Source of the DNA: NCED01 sp035493955
GTDB lineage: Bacteria; Pseudomonadota; Alphaproteobacteria; Caulobacterales; Caulobacteraceae
DNA length: 64,000 bases
Assembly: GCA_035493955.1 (NCBI GenBank)
Contig: DATJHI010000006.1
Location: 62,001 to 126,000, forward strand
Direction of reading: 5' to 3'
Shown here one piece after another: positions 1-7,648 of the stretch. Below the pieces are notes generated by a model. It did not search any database. It was given only the letters and a program-made list of their open reading frames with translations, and had not been told where the DNA came from. Within the stretch, counting starts at the first letter, position 1. Each line of letters starts with the position of its first letter. The position numbers and the translations under genes were made by a program.

Positions 1-341
1 TCGGCGATCCGCTGCTGTTCTACGCCCTGGCCCGCTACAACGGCATAGACGCCCCCGACACCGCCGAAGTCGGCCGCACCCTGCTGATCCCCGGGACGCC
101 GAAGAAAGCCGCACCGCCCCCGAAGACGGCGACCACCCCGCCGGGGGCGGCGGCTCCCGGCGCCAACGTCGCCCGCGCCGACCAACTGCGCCGCGCCGCC
201 CTGGACGCCATGCACAAGGGCGCCGTCGACCGGGCGGTTGCGCTGCTGGAACAGGCCTTGGCCCTGGACCCGCCCAACACCCTGATCCGAGCCGACCTCG
301 ACCGCGGGCTTCGCATCCAGGCGAGCCTGAAGAAGCGGTAG
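1..341 (+). CDS. C-terminal part of a LysM/TPR-like protein (5' end outside window)
   Basis: An open frame enters from the left edge (first full codon at base 3) and stops with TAG at 339-341. The first ~32 residues read like the second half of a LysM module (start GDPLLFYALARYNG, end VGRTLLIPG). A Pro/Ala-rich linker follows, then a helical stretch (LRRAALDAMHKGAVDRAVALLEQALALDPPN) that looks like one TPR unit. Such proteins bind glycan or act as assembly scaffolds. It runs into the kinase-FHA-phosphatase cluster on the same strand and may belong to it. The N-terminus, including any signal peptide or membrane segment, is not visible, so the function stays open. Confidence 0.6.
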   Translation, partial: GDPLLFYALARYNGIDAPDTAEVGRTLLIPGTPKKAAPPPKTATTPPGAAAPGANVARADQLRRAALDAMHKGAVDRAVALLEQALALDPPNTLIRADLDRGLRIQASLKKR

Positions 342-446
342 CCGGCGCGGTCGCGGGAGGGGCTTCCCCAGGTGGATCAGGCGGTCGGAGGAAAGTCCCT
401 TAACCTCATTCGGTTACGCTTACGGCTTCATCATGCTGAATGGCGC

Positions 447-454
447 GGGAGGGG
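447..454 (+). promoter_or_regulatory. Ribosome binding site that supports a TTG start for the kinase
   Basis: GGGAGGGG lies 6 nt before TTG at 461. The in-frame ATG at 440 has no purine-rich sequence in front of it, so the TTG is the better start. Confidence 0.55.
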
Positions 455-460
455 CGTGCT

Positions 461-2221
461 TTGACCAATCTGGCCGGCCGGTACGAGGTTCTGGAGCGCA
501 TCGGCCAAGGCGCCATGGCCGACGTGCTGCGCGCCTACGACCCTTCGATCAACCGGCAGTTGGCCATCAAGGTGCTCAAGCGCGAGTACCGCGAGCATCC
601 CCAATACGCCACGCGCTTCCTGCGGGAGGCCAAGGCGGCCGGCAACCTGTCCCATCCCAACATCGTCACCATCTATGACGTCTGCGAGCTCGACGGCTGT
701 CCCTACATCGTCATGGAGCTGCTGGAGGGCGAGACCCTCGACGCGGTGATCCAGCGCGAGGGACGTCTGCCGGTCGAGACGGTCATGGCCATCGGCCTGC
801 AACTGGCCGACGCCCTGAACTACGCCCATGGCCTGGGCGTTGTGCACCGGGACATCAAGCCGTCCAACATCATCCTCGGCAAGGATGGCCGCGCGATCAA
901 GATCGTCGACTTCGGCATCGCCCGCGTGGCCCAGGAGGGCGGCGACCTGCACGACGCCGAGACCCTGAAGACCCAGGTCGGCCAGGTCCTCGGCACGCCC
1001 CGCTACATGAGTCCCGAACAGGCCCTGGGCCGCGAGATCGACGGCCGCTCCGACCTGTTCTCGGTGGGGGTGATCCTCTACGAACTGCTGACCGGGACCA
1101 AGGCCTTCCCCGGCGTGAGCGCCGCGACCCTGGCCCTGCAGATTACCCAGCAGGATCCCGAACCCATCGCCTCCCTGGCCCCCGAGGCGCCCCGCGGCCT
1201 GCAGTTCATCATCGAAAAGCTCCTGGCCAAGCGTCCCGACCGGCGCTTCGCCGACGGCGGCCAATTGGCCGAGGCCCTGCGCCGCGAGCAGGTCGCGCAC
1301 AAGGCGGCGGCCGACGAAGCGACGGCGGGACGGCGGCGGTTGCCGCTGCCGGCGCGCGTCACCCTGCTGATGGCGACCATCACCGCCATCGTCCTCATGG
1401 CCAGCATCGGCGCGGTGCTCAACCGGCAGGAACAGGCGCTCCAGCGCATGGCGATGACCTCCGGCTCGGCCATCACCTCCTTCGTGGCCGCCAACGCCAG
1501 CCTCAAGGCCGCAGACAACGCCAGCCTGCCTCCCGAGCAGCGCGACTGGGTGCCGGTGGAAGCCTTCGTCAAGGCCGCCGCCGCCGACCCCAATGTGCGC
1601 AGCATGAAGGTGATCGACGCCGACGGGATCATCCGCGCCTCCACCGATCCGGCCCGGGTCGGCCAGGTCTACTTCCCGCCGGAGCACGAGAAGACGGTGC
1701 ATTCGGCCCCCGGCCTGACCGTCACCGAGACCGCGATCGGCAAGGGCGCGGCCGGGTTCCGCTTCGTGCGCCCGATCCTCTACGCCGGCCACGTCTTCGG
1801 ACGGGTCGACGTCAGCCTGGCCAAGGCCGACCTCGACGCGGCGGCCGGACTGTCGCGCCTGTTGTTGACGGCCCTGGGCGCCGCGACCCTGATCGGGGTG
1901 GCGGCGGTGAGCTTCACCGTCGCGCGCCTCCTGGCCCTGCCGATCCGGCGGCTGAAGGCGGCCTTGGACGACGCCGCCCGCGGCGACCTCGACTTCCGCA
2001 TCTCGCACAACCGCAACGACGAGTTTGGCGAATTGTTCGACAGCTTCAACCGCTACACCGCCGCCATGCAGGAGCGGCTGGAATCGGCCCGCGCCGCGGG
2101 CGCCGGGGGGCCGCGTCCCGTCCCCGCCGACCCCGATCTCGAGCGGACCCGCATCGTCGCCTCGCCCGCCTCCGAGGCTGAGCTCGAAGCGGAGCGCACC
2201 GTCATCCGCGCCGCGAGCTGA
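461..2221 (+). CDS. Transmembrane Ser/Thr protein kinase with periplasmic sensor and HAMP domain
   Basis: Hanks-type kinase (586 aa from TTG 461; ATG 440 would add 7). Seen in the sequence: Gly-rich loop IGQGAMA (~14-20), ATP lysine in LAIKV (~37), HRDIKPSN (~129-136), DFG (150-152) and a SPEQ motif. A membrane helix (~300-320), a ~140-residue extracytoplasmic domain, a second helix (~465-488) and a HAMP domain (~490-541) follow the kinase. The topology is unusual because the kinase is N-terminal and the HAMP is C-terminal. The tail carries two ERTxI motifs (Thr ~563 and ~580), plausible autophosphorylation sites for the FHA protein encoded 2 nt downstream. The FHA and PP2C neighbours suggest a PpkA-TagH-PppA type switch, as used to control type VI secretion. 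The partner and output are inferred. Confidence 0.85.
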   Translation: MTNLAGRYEVLERIGQGAMADVLRAYDPSINRQLAIKVLKREYREHPQYATRFLREAKAAGNLSHPNIVTIYDVCELDGCPYIVMELLEGETLDAVIQREGRLPVETVMAIGLQLADALNYAHGLGVVHRDIKPSNIILGKDGRAIKIVDFGIARVAQEGGDLHDAETLKTQVGQVLGTPRYMSPEQALGREIDGRSDLFSVGVILYELLTGTKAFPGVSAATLALQITQQDPEPIASLAPEAPRGLQFIIEKLLAKRPDRRFADGGQLAEALRREQVAHKAAADEATAGRRRLPLPARVTLLMATITAIVLMASIGAVLNRQEQALQRMAMTSGSAITSFVAANASLKAADNASLPPEQRDWVPVEAFVKAAAADPNVRSMKVIDADGIIRASTDPARVGQVYFPPEHEKTVHSAPGLTVTETAIGKGAAGFRFVRPILYAGHVFGRVDVSLAKADLDAAAGLSRLLLTALGAATLIGVAAVSFTVARLLALPIRRLKAALDDAARGDLDFRISHNRNDEFGELFDSFNRYTAAMQERLESARAAGAGGPRPVPADPDLERTRIVASPASEAELEAERTVIRAAS

Positions 2222-2223
2222 CC

Positions 2224-3285
2224 ATGGTCACCCTGCGCCTGTTCCACCAGACCAATCCGTTCAAGCAGATCGACAGCCGCGAGCTCGCCGAGGGCTGCGA
2301 CCTGGCCATAGGCCGCGAGCCGGGCCAGGGCTGGGCGATCGACGATCCCGAGCGCGAGCTTTCGCGCCTGCATTGCGTGATCGAGCACCGGCAGGACCGG
2401 CTCTTCCTCCGCGACCTCAGCGCCAACGGGGTGTTCGTGGGCCCGCAGCGCGCGCGCCCCTCGGCGGGGGAGTCCTTTCCCCTGGCGATGGGGGAGACCG
2501 TCCGCCTCGGCCGTTTCCTGGTGGTGGCGGAGGACGCCGCGGCGGCCGCGGCGCCCCGGGTCTCGGCCTTCGACGACCCGTTCCACCAGCCCATGCTCCG
2601 CCCGACCGAGATCGGGCAGGAGACCCTGGCCATACCGACCGAATGGACGGGCCCCGCCCCCCTCCCCGCCCAGACGACCCCCGGGCACGCCCCCGCCGGC
2701 GACGGCGCCCTGCTGGAGGCGTTCTGCGCAGGCGCCCGCCTCGACGCGTCGGCCTTTTCCGGCGAGGATCCCGCCGAGGTGATGCGGCGGCTGGGGGCGG
2801 TCTACCAGCAGATGGTGCTAGGCCTGGCCGACCTGATGAACGAGCGCACGTCGGTCAAGACCGAGTACCGGCTCGAACGCACCACCGTAAGGTCCGAAGG
2901 CAACAACCCTTTCCGCTGGGCCCCGGCCCGGCGGGTGGCGGTGGACCTGCTGCGCCCGCGCTCGGACGGTTTCCTGTCGGGGCCCGCGGCGGTGAAGGCT
3001 TCCTTCGAGGACATGAAGAAGCATTTGCTGTGCATGCTGGCCGGTCTGCGCGCGGCCCTGGCCGCCACCTTGGACAGCCTCAGCCCCGAAACGGTGGAGG
3101 GCCAGATCACCGGCCGCTCCTTCCTGGCCAACAAGGGCGGGGCGGCCTGGAGCGAGTACGGACGCCTGTACGCCGAATTCCGCCGCCAGGCCGGGGACGA
3201 CCCCGACAGCCCGCTCAACCGCGAATTCCGAGCCGGCTACGGCCGCAGGCTGCAGGAACTCGACTCGATGAGCACCCGCTCTTGA
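2224..3285 (+). CDS. tagH: FHA-domain protein, TagH-like (type VI secretion-associated)
   Basis: 353 aa. The N-terminal FHA domain has the phosphothreonine-binding pattern GR (30-31), SxxH (47-50) and SANG (67-70), so it should read a phospho-Thr on the upstream kinase or a substrate. After a Pro-rich linker, the C-terminal ~200 residues resemble the TagH/ImpI domain, with the family-typical segment LERTTVRSEGNNPF followed by a long helical region. TagH proteins are cytoplasmic regulators of T6SS assembly in kinase/phosphatase-controlled systems. The gene starts 2 nt after the kinase stop and overlaps the phosphatase start (TTGA). No T6SS structural genes are visible here, so involvement in secretion is inferred from the family. 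Confidence 0.75.
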   Translation: MVTLRLFHQTNPFKQIDSRELAEGCDLAIGREPGQGWAIDDPERELSRLHCVIEHRQDRLFLRDLSANGVFVGPQRARPSAGESFPLAMGETVRLGRFLVVAEDAAAAAAPRVSAFDDPFHQPMLRPTEIGQETLAIPTEWTGPAPLPAQTTPGHAPAGDGALLEAFCAGARLDASAFSGEDPAEVMRRLGAVYQQMVLGLADLMNERTSVKTEYRLERTTVRSEGNNPFRWAPARRVAVDLLRPRSDGFLSGPAAVKASFEDMKKHLLCMLAGLRAALAATLDSLSPETVEGQITGRSFLANKGGAAWSEYGRLYAEFRRQAGDDPDSPLNREFRAGYGRRLQELDSMSTRS

Positions 3286-4043
3286 ACGGGGCCTTGCGCA
3301 AACCGGCCCCGCCGCTGCTGCGCTACCGGTCGGTGGCCACGAGCCATGTCGGCGGGCGGACGCTGAACGAGGACAGGTTCCTGCAGCGGCCGGACGTGGG
3401 GCTGTGGGCGGTGGCCGACGGCATGGGCGGGCACCAGGCCGGCGAGGTCGCCGCGGGCATGGTGGTCGAGGCCCTTGAGGGGCTCGACCGGTTCGGGTCC
3501 GGCTACCACTATCTGAACGCGGTGAACCAGGCGCTGCAGGGGGTCAATGCGGCCCTGATCGCACGCGCCGGCGCGGCGGGACCGGGCGCCCTGATCGGGT
3601 CCACCGTGGTCACCCTGATGATCCACGACGGCCACTACGCCTGTCTCTGGGCCGGCGACAGTCGCGCTTACCTCAGCCGGAGCGGCGCCCTGGCGCGTCT
3701 CACCCAGGACCACAGCCTGGTGCAGGAGATGGTCGACGCCGGCGCCCTGACCCCCGAACAGTCGCGCACCCACCGGCGCGCCAACGTCATCACCCGAGCC
3801 GTCGGGGTCGCCCAGCCGCTGGTGCTGGACATGCTGCACGCCGCCGTCGAGCCTGGCGACGTGTTCCTGTTGTGCTCGGACGGCCTGACCGGCGCGGTCG
3901 AGGACGTGGAGATCGAGGCGGTGTTGAGGACCGGCGAGCTGGAGCCGGCGGCCGAAGCCCTGATCTACCTGGCCCTGGAGCGGGGCGCGCGGGACAACGT
4001 CACCCTGGTGCTGGTGCAGGCGCAACCGGCGCGGCCGAACTAG
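3282..4043 (+). CDS. PP2C-family Ser/Thr phosphatase (PppA-like)
   Basis: 253 aa from TTG 3282, overlapping the FHA stop codon. This start gives a normal PP2C N-terminus (RSVATSHVGGRTLNEDRF), whereas the same frame extends upstream only as a shadow of the FHA gene. Metal-binding and catalytic motifs are intact: NED (29-31), DGMGG (46-50), GDSR (125-128), SDGLTG (199-204) and RDN (237-239). It is a soluble Mn/Mg-dependent phosphatase, most likely reversing phosphorylation by the kinase two genes upstream. Kinase, FHA reader and phosphatase form one translationally coupled unit. Confidence 0.88.
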   Translation: MNGALRKPAPPLLRYRSVATSHVGGRTLNEDRFLQRPDVGLWAVADGMGGHQAGEVAAGMVVEALEGLDRFGSGYHYLNAVNQALQGVNAALIARAGAAGPGALIGSTVVTLMIHDGHYACLWAGDSRAYLSRSGALARLTQDHSLVQEMVDAGALTPEQSRTHRRANVITRAVGVAQPLVLDMLHAAVEPGDVFLLCSDGLTGAVEDVEIEAVLRTGELEPAAEALIYLALERGARDNVTLVLVQAQPARPN

Positions 4044-4098
4044 GTCCGAAGGCTCGTCCGGCGTGGACGCGCCGTGGGCGGGCGCTCTACAAGGACCC

Positions 4099-4302
4099 AT
4101 GGCGACGCCTGTCCCCATTCCCCCGAGCGCCCCGCGGCCGCCGGACAAGCCCGATCCGCTCGAATGCTGCGGCCGGGGCTGCTGCCCCTGCATCTTCGAC
4201 TATTACGAGGACGCCCTGGCGCGCTGGGAGGCGTCTGTGCGCAAGCTGGGCCTCGATCCCGCAGAGGTGCTCAAGGCCTTCGACGCCGAAACCCGCCGCT
4301 GA
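4099..4302 (+). CDS. Small Cys-rich protein (oxidoreductase-like N-terminal domain family)
   Basis: 67 aa. The motif CCGRGCCPCIFDYY, with five cysteines, followed by an amphipathic helix (ALARWEASVRKLGL), matches the short oxidoreductase-like domain family found in proteobacteria and at the N-terminus of some eukaryotic proteins. The ATG at 4099 has AAGGA just upstream; a GTG at 4063 in the same frame would add 12 residues. The cysteines could bind metal or do redox chemistry, but no activity is established. It is a standalone gene 55 bp after the phosphatase. Confidence 0.6.
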   Translation: MATPVPIPPSAPRPPDKPDPLECCGRGCCPCIFDYYEDALARWEASVRKLGLDPAEVLKAFDAETRR

Positions 4303-4414
4303 CGATGGCGCCCGGCCTGGCCGGATAATCGGGCGCGTCCCTATTTTCCTTTTCGCCCGCTCTCGTAGATTGGACCTGGACAGGCCGACTCCGTCAAAAA
4401 CCGGGAGCGCAACC

Positions 4415-5233
4415 ATGCATATCCCCAGGATCCTCGCCCTTGGCGCCGCCGCGGCCGTGGCGTCGGCGACGCTGGGGGCGGCGGCGGGCGAGCCGCCAAA
4501 GGCGCCGTCGCCCGATCCGCGCAACTTCGAGGGCGTCTGGTCCATCTCCCACCCCGCGCGGGTGAGGGCGGACAAGTCCATGTACTACGGGGCCCAGGAG
4601 CCCGACGCGATCACCCACGGCCGGGTCCTGTGGCCCCTCGACCAGAAGGAGCCGCCGTTTACCGCCTGGGGCCGGGCCAAGTTCGACGCCGCCTTCGAGG
4701 CCAACGTCAACAACCGCCCCCTGGCCGACATGCCGAGCTACTGCCTGCCGCACGGCGTGCCGCGGATCATGATCAACCCCTATCCGATGCAGGTCGTGCA
4801 GAGCCCCGGCCTGATCCTCATGCTGTTCGAGGTGAACCACAACGTCCGCCTCATCCACATGAACCAACGCCCCCCGGCCCACCCCAAGTCCACCCTGATG
4901 GGCTATTCGATCGGCCATTGGGAGGGCGACACCCTGGTGGTCCAGACCAACGGCCTTTCGGGGGAATCGATCTTCGACGAACTCGGCACGCCGCATTCGG
5001 ACGCGCTGAAGCTCACCGAACGGATCCGCAAGATCGACGGCGGCCGGGGTCTGGAGGACACCTTCACCATCGACGACCCGATCGCCTTCACCCGCCCGTG
5101 GCAGACGCGCGAAGTCCTGGCCTGGAAAGACGGCGCTCCGCTGATGGAGTACATCTGCGAAGAGAACAACCGCAACCTTCCCGACGCCGAGGGCAAGACG
5201 ACGGCCAATTCCGGCAAGACGGCCGTCAAATAG
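4415..5233 (+). CDS. Secreted protein of unknown function, paralogue of the next gene
   Basis: 272 aa with a clear signal peptide (MHIPRILALGAAAAVASA, cleavage after an AAA/AAG region). The mature part contains NFEGVWSI at its start, then CLPHGVPRIMINPYP, EVNHNVRLIHMNQ, GYSIGHWEGDTLVV and TPHSDALKLTER. The same motifs in the same order occur in the 223-aa protein encoded 20 bp downstream, so the pair arose by duplication. The HWEGDTLVV type motif suggests a beta-rich, lipocalin-like fold. The reaction is unknown. The neighbouring DUF6152 gene is a frequent companion of this kind of secreted protein. Confidence 0.7.
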   Translation: MHIPRILALGAAAAVASATLGAAAGEPPKAPSPDPRNFEGVWSISHPARVRADKSMYYGAQEPDAITHGRVLWPLDQKEPPFTAWGRAKFDAAFEANVNNRPLADMPSYCLPHGVPRIMINPYPMQVVQSPGLILMLFEVNHNVRLIHMNQRPPAHPKSTLMGYSIGHWEGDTLVVQTNGLSGESIFDELGTPHSDALKLTERIRKIDGGRGLEDTFTIDDPIAFTRPWQTREVLAWKDGAPLMEYICEENNRNLPDAEGKTTANSGKTAVK

Positions 5234-5252
5234 CGCCGACAGGAAGCCTTCC

Positions 5253-5924
5253 ATGCTGAAGACCGTCCTTGCGTCCTGCGCCGCGGCCTGCGCCCTGCAC
5301 GGTGCCGCCCTGGCCGCCGGGCATCCGAACTTCACCGGCCTTTGGCAGACGCCGGCGTTCGTCCCGGCCCTGAAGACCACGGCGGGCAAGACGCCGCCGC
5401 TGCGGCCCGAGGCGCTGAAGCTCTACAAGCAGCGCGTGGCCGATCGCGCCGCCGGCAGGAAGGTGGACGATCCCATCGATGCCTGCGTGCCGCACGGCGT
5501 GCCGCGCCTGATGTTCGCGCCCTACCCCCTGCTGATCGTGCAGTCGGGCGACTTCGTCGGCATGGTCCAAGAGGCCAACCACACCCAGCGCCTGATCTAT
5601 ATCGACCAGCCCCAGGTCGAGCCCGACGATCCCAAATGGCTCGGCCATTCGGTGGCCCGCTGGGACGGGGCGACGCTGGTGGTGGACACCGTCAACAACG
5701 ACCACCGCACCTGGCTGGACAAGGCGGGCCTGCCGCATTCGGACGACATGAGGGTGACCGAACGGCTGAGGCTGGGGCCGGGCGGCAAGACCCTGACCGA
5801 CACCATCACCATCGACGACCCCAAGACCTATACCGCGCCCTGGACCACGGTGGCCCGCTTCAACCGCAAGCCCGGCCCGATGGACCTGAAGGAGCGGCTC
5901 TGCTCGCGCGACCACGCCATGTAG
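5253..5924 (+). CDS. Secreted protein of unknown function, shorter paralogue
   Basis: 223 aa with a signal peptide ending near ALAAGHPN. Shares CVPHGVPRLMFAPYP, QEANHTQRLIYID, LGHSVARWDGATLVVDT, LPHSDDMRVTERL and TITIDDP with the upstream 272-aa protein, which has an N-terminal extension before the conserved cysteine motif. The start at 5253 has AGGAAG upstream. The two genes are 19 bp apart and probably cotranscribed. No catalytic motif is recognisable; the conserved His and Asp residues could be structural or bind a ligand. Confidence 0.7.
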   Translation: MLKTVLASCAAACALHGAALAAGHPNFTGLWQTPAFVPALKTTAGKTPPLRPEALKLYKQRVADRAAGRKVDDPIDACVPHGVPRLMFAPYPLLIVQSGDFVGMVQEANHTQRLIYIDQPQVEPDDPKWLGHSVARWDGATLVVDTVNNDHRTWLDKAGLPHSDDMRVTERLRLGPGGKTLTDTITIDDPKTYTAPWTTVARFNRKPGPMDLKERLCSRDHAM

Positions 5925-5941
5925 GGCCCGGCGGGCCGGCG

Positions 5942-6331
5942 TCAGTTACCCTGGTTGACCAGGACCCGGCCGTCCTCAAACGTCGCGCTCAGGAAAGAGC
6001 CGCCGGGCATTCCGTCCTTCAAGGGATGGATCTTGAGCTTGATCCGGTCGCCTTCCTTCAGGGACTTTCGCGTCCAGCCGTTCCGGGTCAGGGTGTTCAT
6101 GCTCCCGCTTTCGATCGCATAGTCGACCTGCCGGCCGCCCTCGTCGACCACGAGTTCGATCCAGCTGTGGGGGTTGGTCCACTGGAACTCCTTCACCACC
6201 CCGTCCAGCACCACCTCCTTGGTCTGGTCGAACATGGCGAACGAGTGGTGCGCCCCGGCCTCGGGTCCGGCCCCTAGAACCACGGCGGAAACGCCGGCGG
6301 CCAGCACCGCCTTCATGATCAGCCGGCTCAT
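5942..6331 (-). CDS. DUF6152-type small secreted protein
   Basis: 129 aa from ATG 6331, which has GGAGAAG just upstream; an in-frame start at 6412 would place a non-signal extension in front. A signal peptide (MSRLIMKAVLAAGVSAVVLGAG) is followed by the hallmark AHHSFAMFD, then VVKEFQWTNPHSWIELVV and a beta-rich domain ending in FEDGRVLVN. This matches the DUF6152 family of periplasmic proteins of unknown role; a histidine pair right after the signal peptide could bind metal. It converges with the paralogous secreted-protein pair, with 17 bp between stop codons. Confidence 0.75.
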   Translation of the reverse strand: MSRLIMKAVLAAGVSAVVLGAGPEAGAHHSFAMFDQTKEVVLDGVVKEFQWTNPHSWIELVVDEGGRQVDYAIESGSMNTLTRNGWTRKSLKEGDRIKLKIHPLKDGMPGGSFLSATFEDGRVLVNQGN

Positions 6332-6675
6332 CGTCTTCTCCCTGGTCGACGGCGATTTTTTCCGCACGGGGACTGTATCCGTCCACCCTGCGCCGATCCT
6401 GCCCGGACTCACGGCACGACGGCAACATCCGGCGCAAAATCAGGGACTGGCCGTCGGCCTTGGCCGCGACGCCAAGGACCCGCGCCGTGCGCCGCTCGGG
6501 GGGGATAGCCGGTGAAGATATAGTCCTTCGCCGCCGCGCCGATCGAGCCAACGGAGAAACAGCTCAGCCTGGAATTTTGTCTTCAATCAAAGCTCGTTCC
6601 AGCAAAGGACTGGACGCATAGGTTGATCAAGCTTAGCTATATCTACTCGGCCGGGGGCCGATGGGGAGGGGCTAA
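6332..6675. other. 344-bp intergenic region, relatively AT-rich at its right end
   Basis: Separates the divergently transcribed DUF6152 and lipoprotein genes. The half nearest the lipoprotein gene is richer in A/T than the surroundings (around 6570-6650), so promoters for both genes probably sit here. A strong ribosome binding site, GGGGAGGGG, lies just before ATG 6676. No coding sequence is supported. Confidence 0.5.
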
Positions 6676-7092
6676 ATGAATAAATTCCTGCGCCTTGGCG
6701 CATTGTGGATGGCTGCCTGCAGCCTTGGCGCGTGTGCGACCGTCACACGAGGAACAAACGCCGCTTGGGAAGTGAGTTCCAATCCTCCCGGCGCAGCGGT
6801 CACCACCACGAACGGGATGCAATGCGCGGCAACGCCTTGCTCTCTGAAGATGTCTCGCAAATCAGAGTTCGTCGCCACCATCACCAAGCCCGGCTACAAA
6901 CCCGCAACTGTGCAGGTTACGCATAAGGTCGGAACGGGCGGCGGCGCAGCGATGGCGGGCAATGTGTTGGTTGGCGGCCTTATTGGCGGCGGCCTCGACC
7001 TCGCCACGGGAGCGATGAACGATCTCACGCCAAACCCCGTCACCGTGACGCTGGAAAAGCTGGACGCCACGGTCGTCGCGGCCGCGAAATAG
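6676..7092 (+). CDS. Small lipoprotein with PEGA-like domain
   Basis: 138 aa. Signal peptide with lipobox LGAC (C20), so it is predicted to be lipid-anchored. The mature part has an Ig-like PEGA pattern (WEVSSNPPGAAVTTTNGMQC...TPCSLKMSRKSEFVATITKPGYKPATVQV) followed by a Gly-rich hydrophobic segment (MAGNVLVGGLIGGGLDLATGA) that may insert into a membrane. Codon use (AAT, AAA, GCA) is less GC-biased than in neighbours, which hints at a different origin. Homologues are usually annotated as hypothetical or translation-initiation-factor-2-like lipoproteins. It stands alone, with a hairpin right after its stop. Confidence 0.75.
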   Translation: MNKFLRLGALWMAACSLGACATVTRGTNAAWEVSSNPPGAAVTTTNGMQCAATPCSLKMSRKSEFVATITKPGYKPATVQVTHKVGTGGGAAMAGNVLVGGLIGGGLDLATGAMNDLTPNPVTVTLEKLDATVVAAAK

Positions 7093-7099
7093 TTGCCAG

Positions 7100-7130
7100 A
7101 AAAAACGGGCCGGTCCAAGGATCGGCCCGT
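7100..7130. terminator. Hairpin terminator after the lipoprotein gene
   Basis: A 12-bp stem with one G-T pair (7105-7116 with 7119-7130, loop AA) begins 12 nt after the stop. A run of six A precedes it, giving a perfect U-run on the minus strand, while the plus strand has only ACTTG after it. It can terminate minus-strand transcripts and probably also closes the lipoprotein mRNA. Confidence 0.5.
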
Positions 7131-7648
7131 ACTTGCCGCCAAACCGTTCCGCAACCTAGGCCCGTTTGGCGAAGGCTGCTTGGCCTGCAGCCTATGATCT
7201 TGAGCGCCGGTTCCTCCGAAGTCGCGCCGCGCGTTCGGACCGAAGCGCCCGTCGCTGTCGCAACTGATCCCGGTCGACGGAACGCCGATGATGGTCGGAT
7301 GACAATGGGTGGGTGGACTGGGCCGCCGCCGGCCAGGTGTGAACGCCGGCGCCGCGCGCCACGGTCAGGGCCATCGCGAAAAAGGCTCAGCCGCTTCGTC
7401 TTCCGATCGCCCTCGACGCCCGCGACACGGACGCCGTCCCCAGCCTGAACGGCGCCCCGCACGCGAGGCTAGGGCGGCATGGAGATGGCGCGGTTCCTCA
7501 ACGCGTATCTCCTCGCGCGCGATGATCTTGCCGCCCATGGCCGCGGGCCTTGGTCCTCCCGACACCGATTTCACCACGGCCAGAACTCCTGCCCCGCTTG
7601 CGCGTTGAGCTCGGCGATTAGGCGGAAGCTTTTCCGAAAGGAGCGCCA
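7131..7648. other. 518-bp gap without a supported gene
   Basis: Only short frames with Arg/Pro-rich, non-conserved translations are present. No tRNA or clear repeat is seen. The right end (7620-7646) holds AAAGGAGCG, the ribosome binding site of the KaiC-like gene. A promoter for that operon is expected here, but I cannot point to a convincing one. Confidence 0.4.

Noticed and set aside
431..2008. 525-codon minus frame opposite the Ser/Thr kinase
   Set aside because: Shadow of a gene with all kinase motifs; composition artefact.
6623..6643. Promoter TTGATC...TATATC before the lipoprotein gene
   Set aside because: The spacing between the two boxes is only 9 nt, too short for a sigma70-type promoter.
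7193..7608. Small plus-strand frames before the KaiC-like gene
   Set aside because: Arg/Pro-rich translations, no ribosome binding sites, no conserved motifs.
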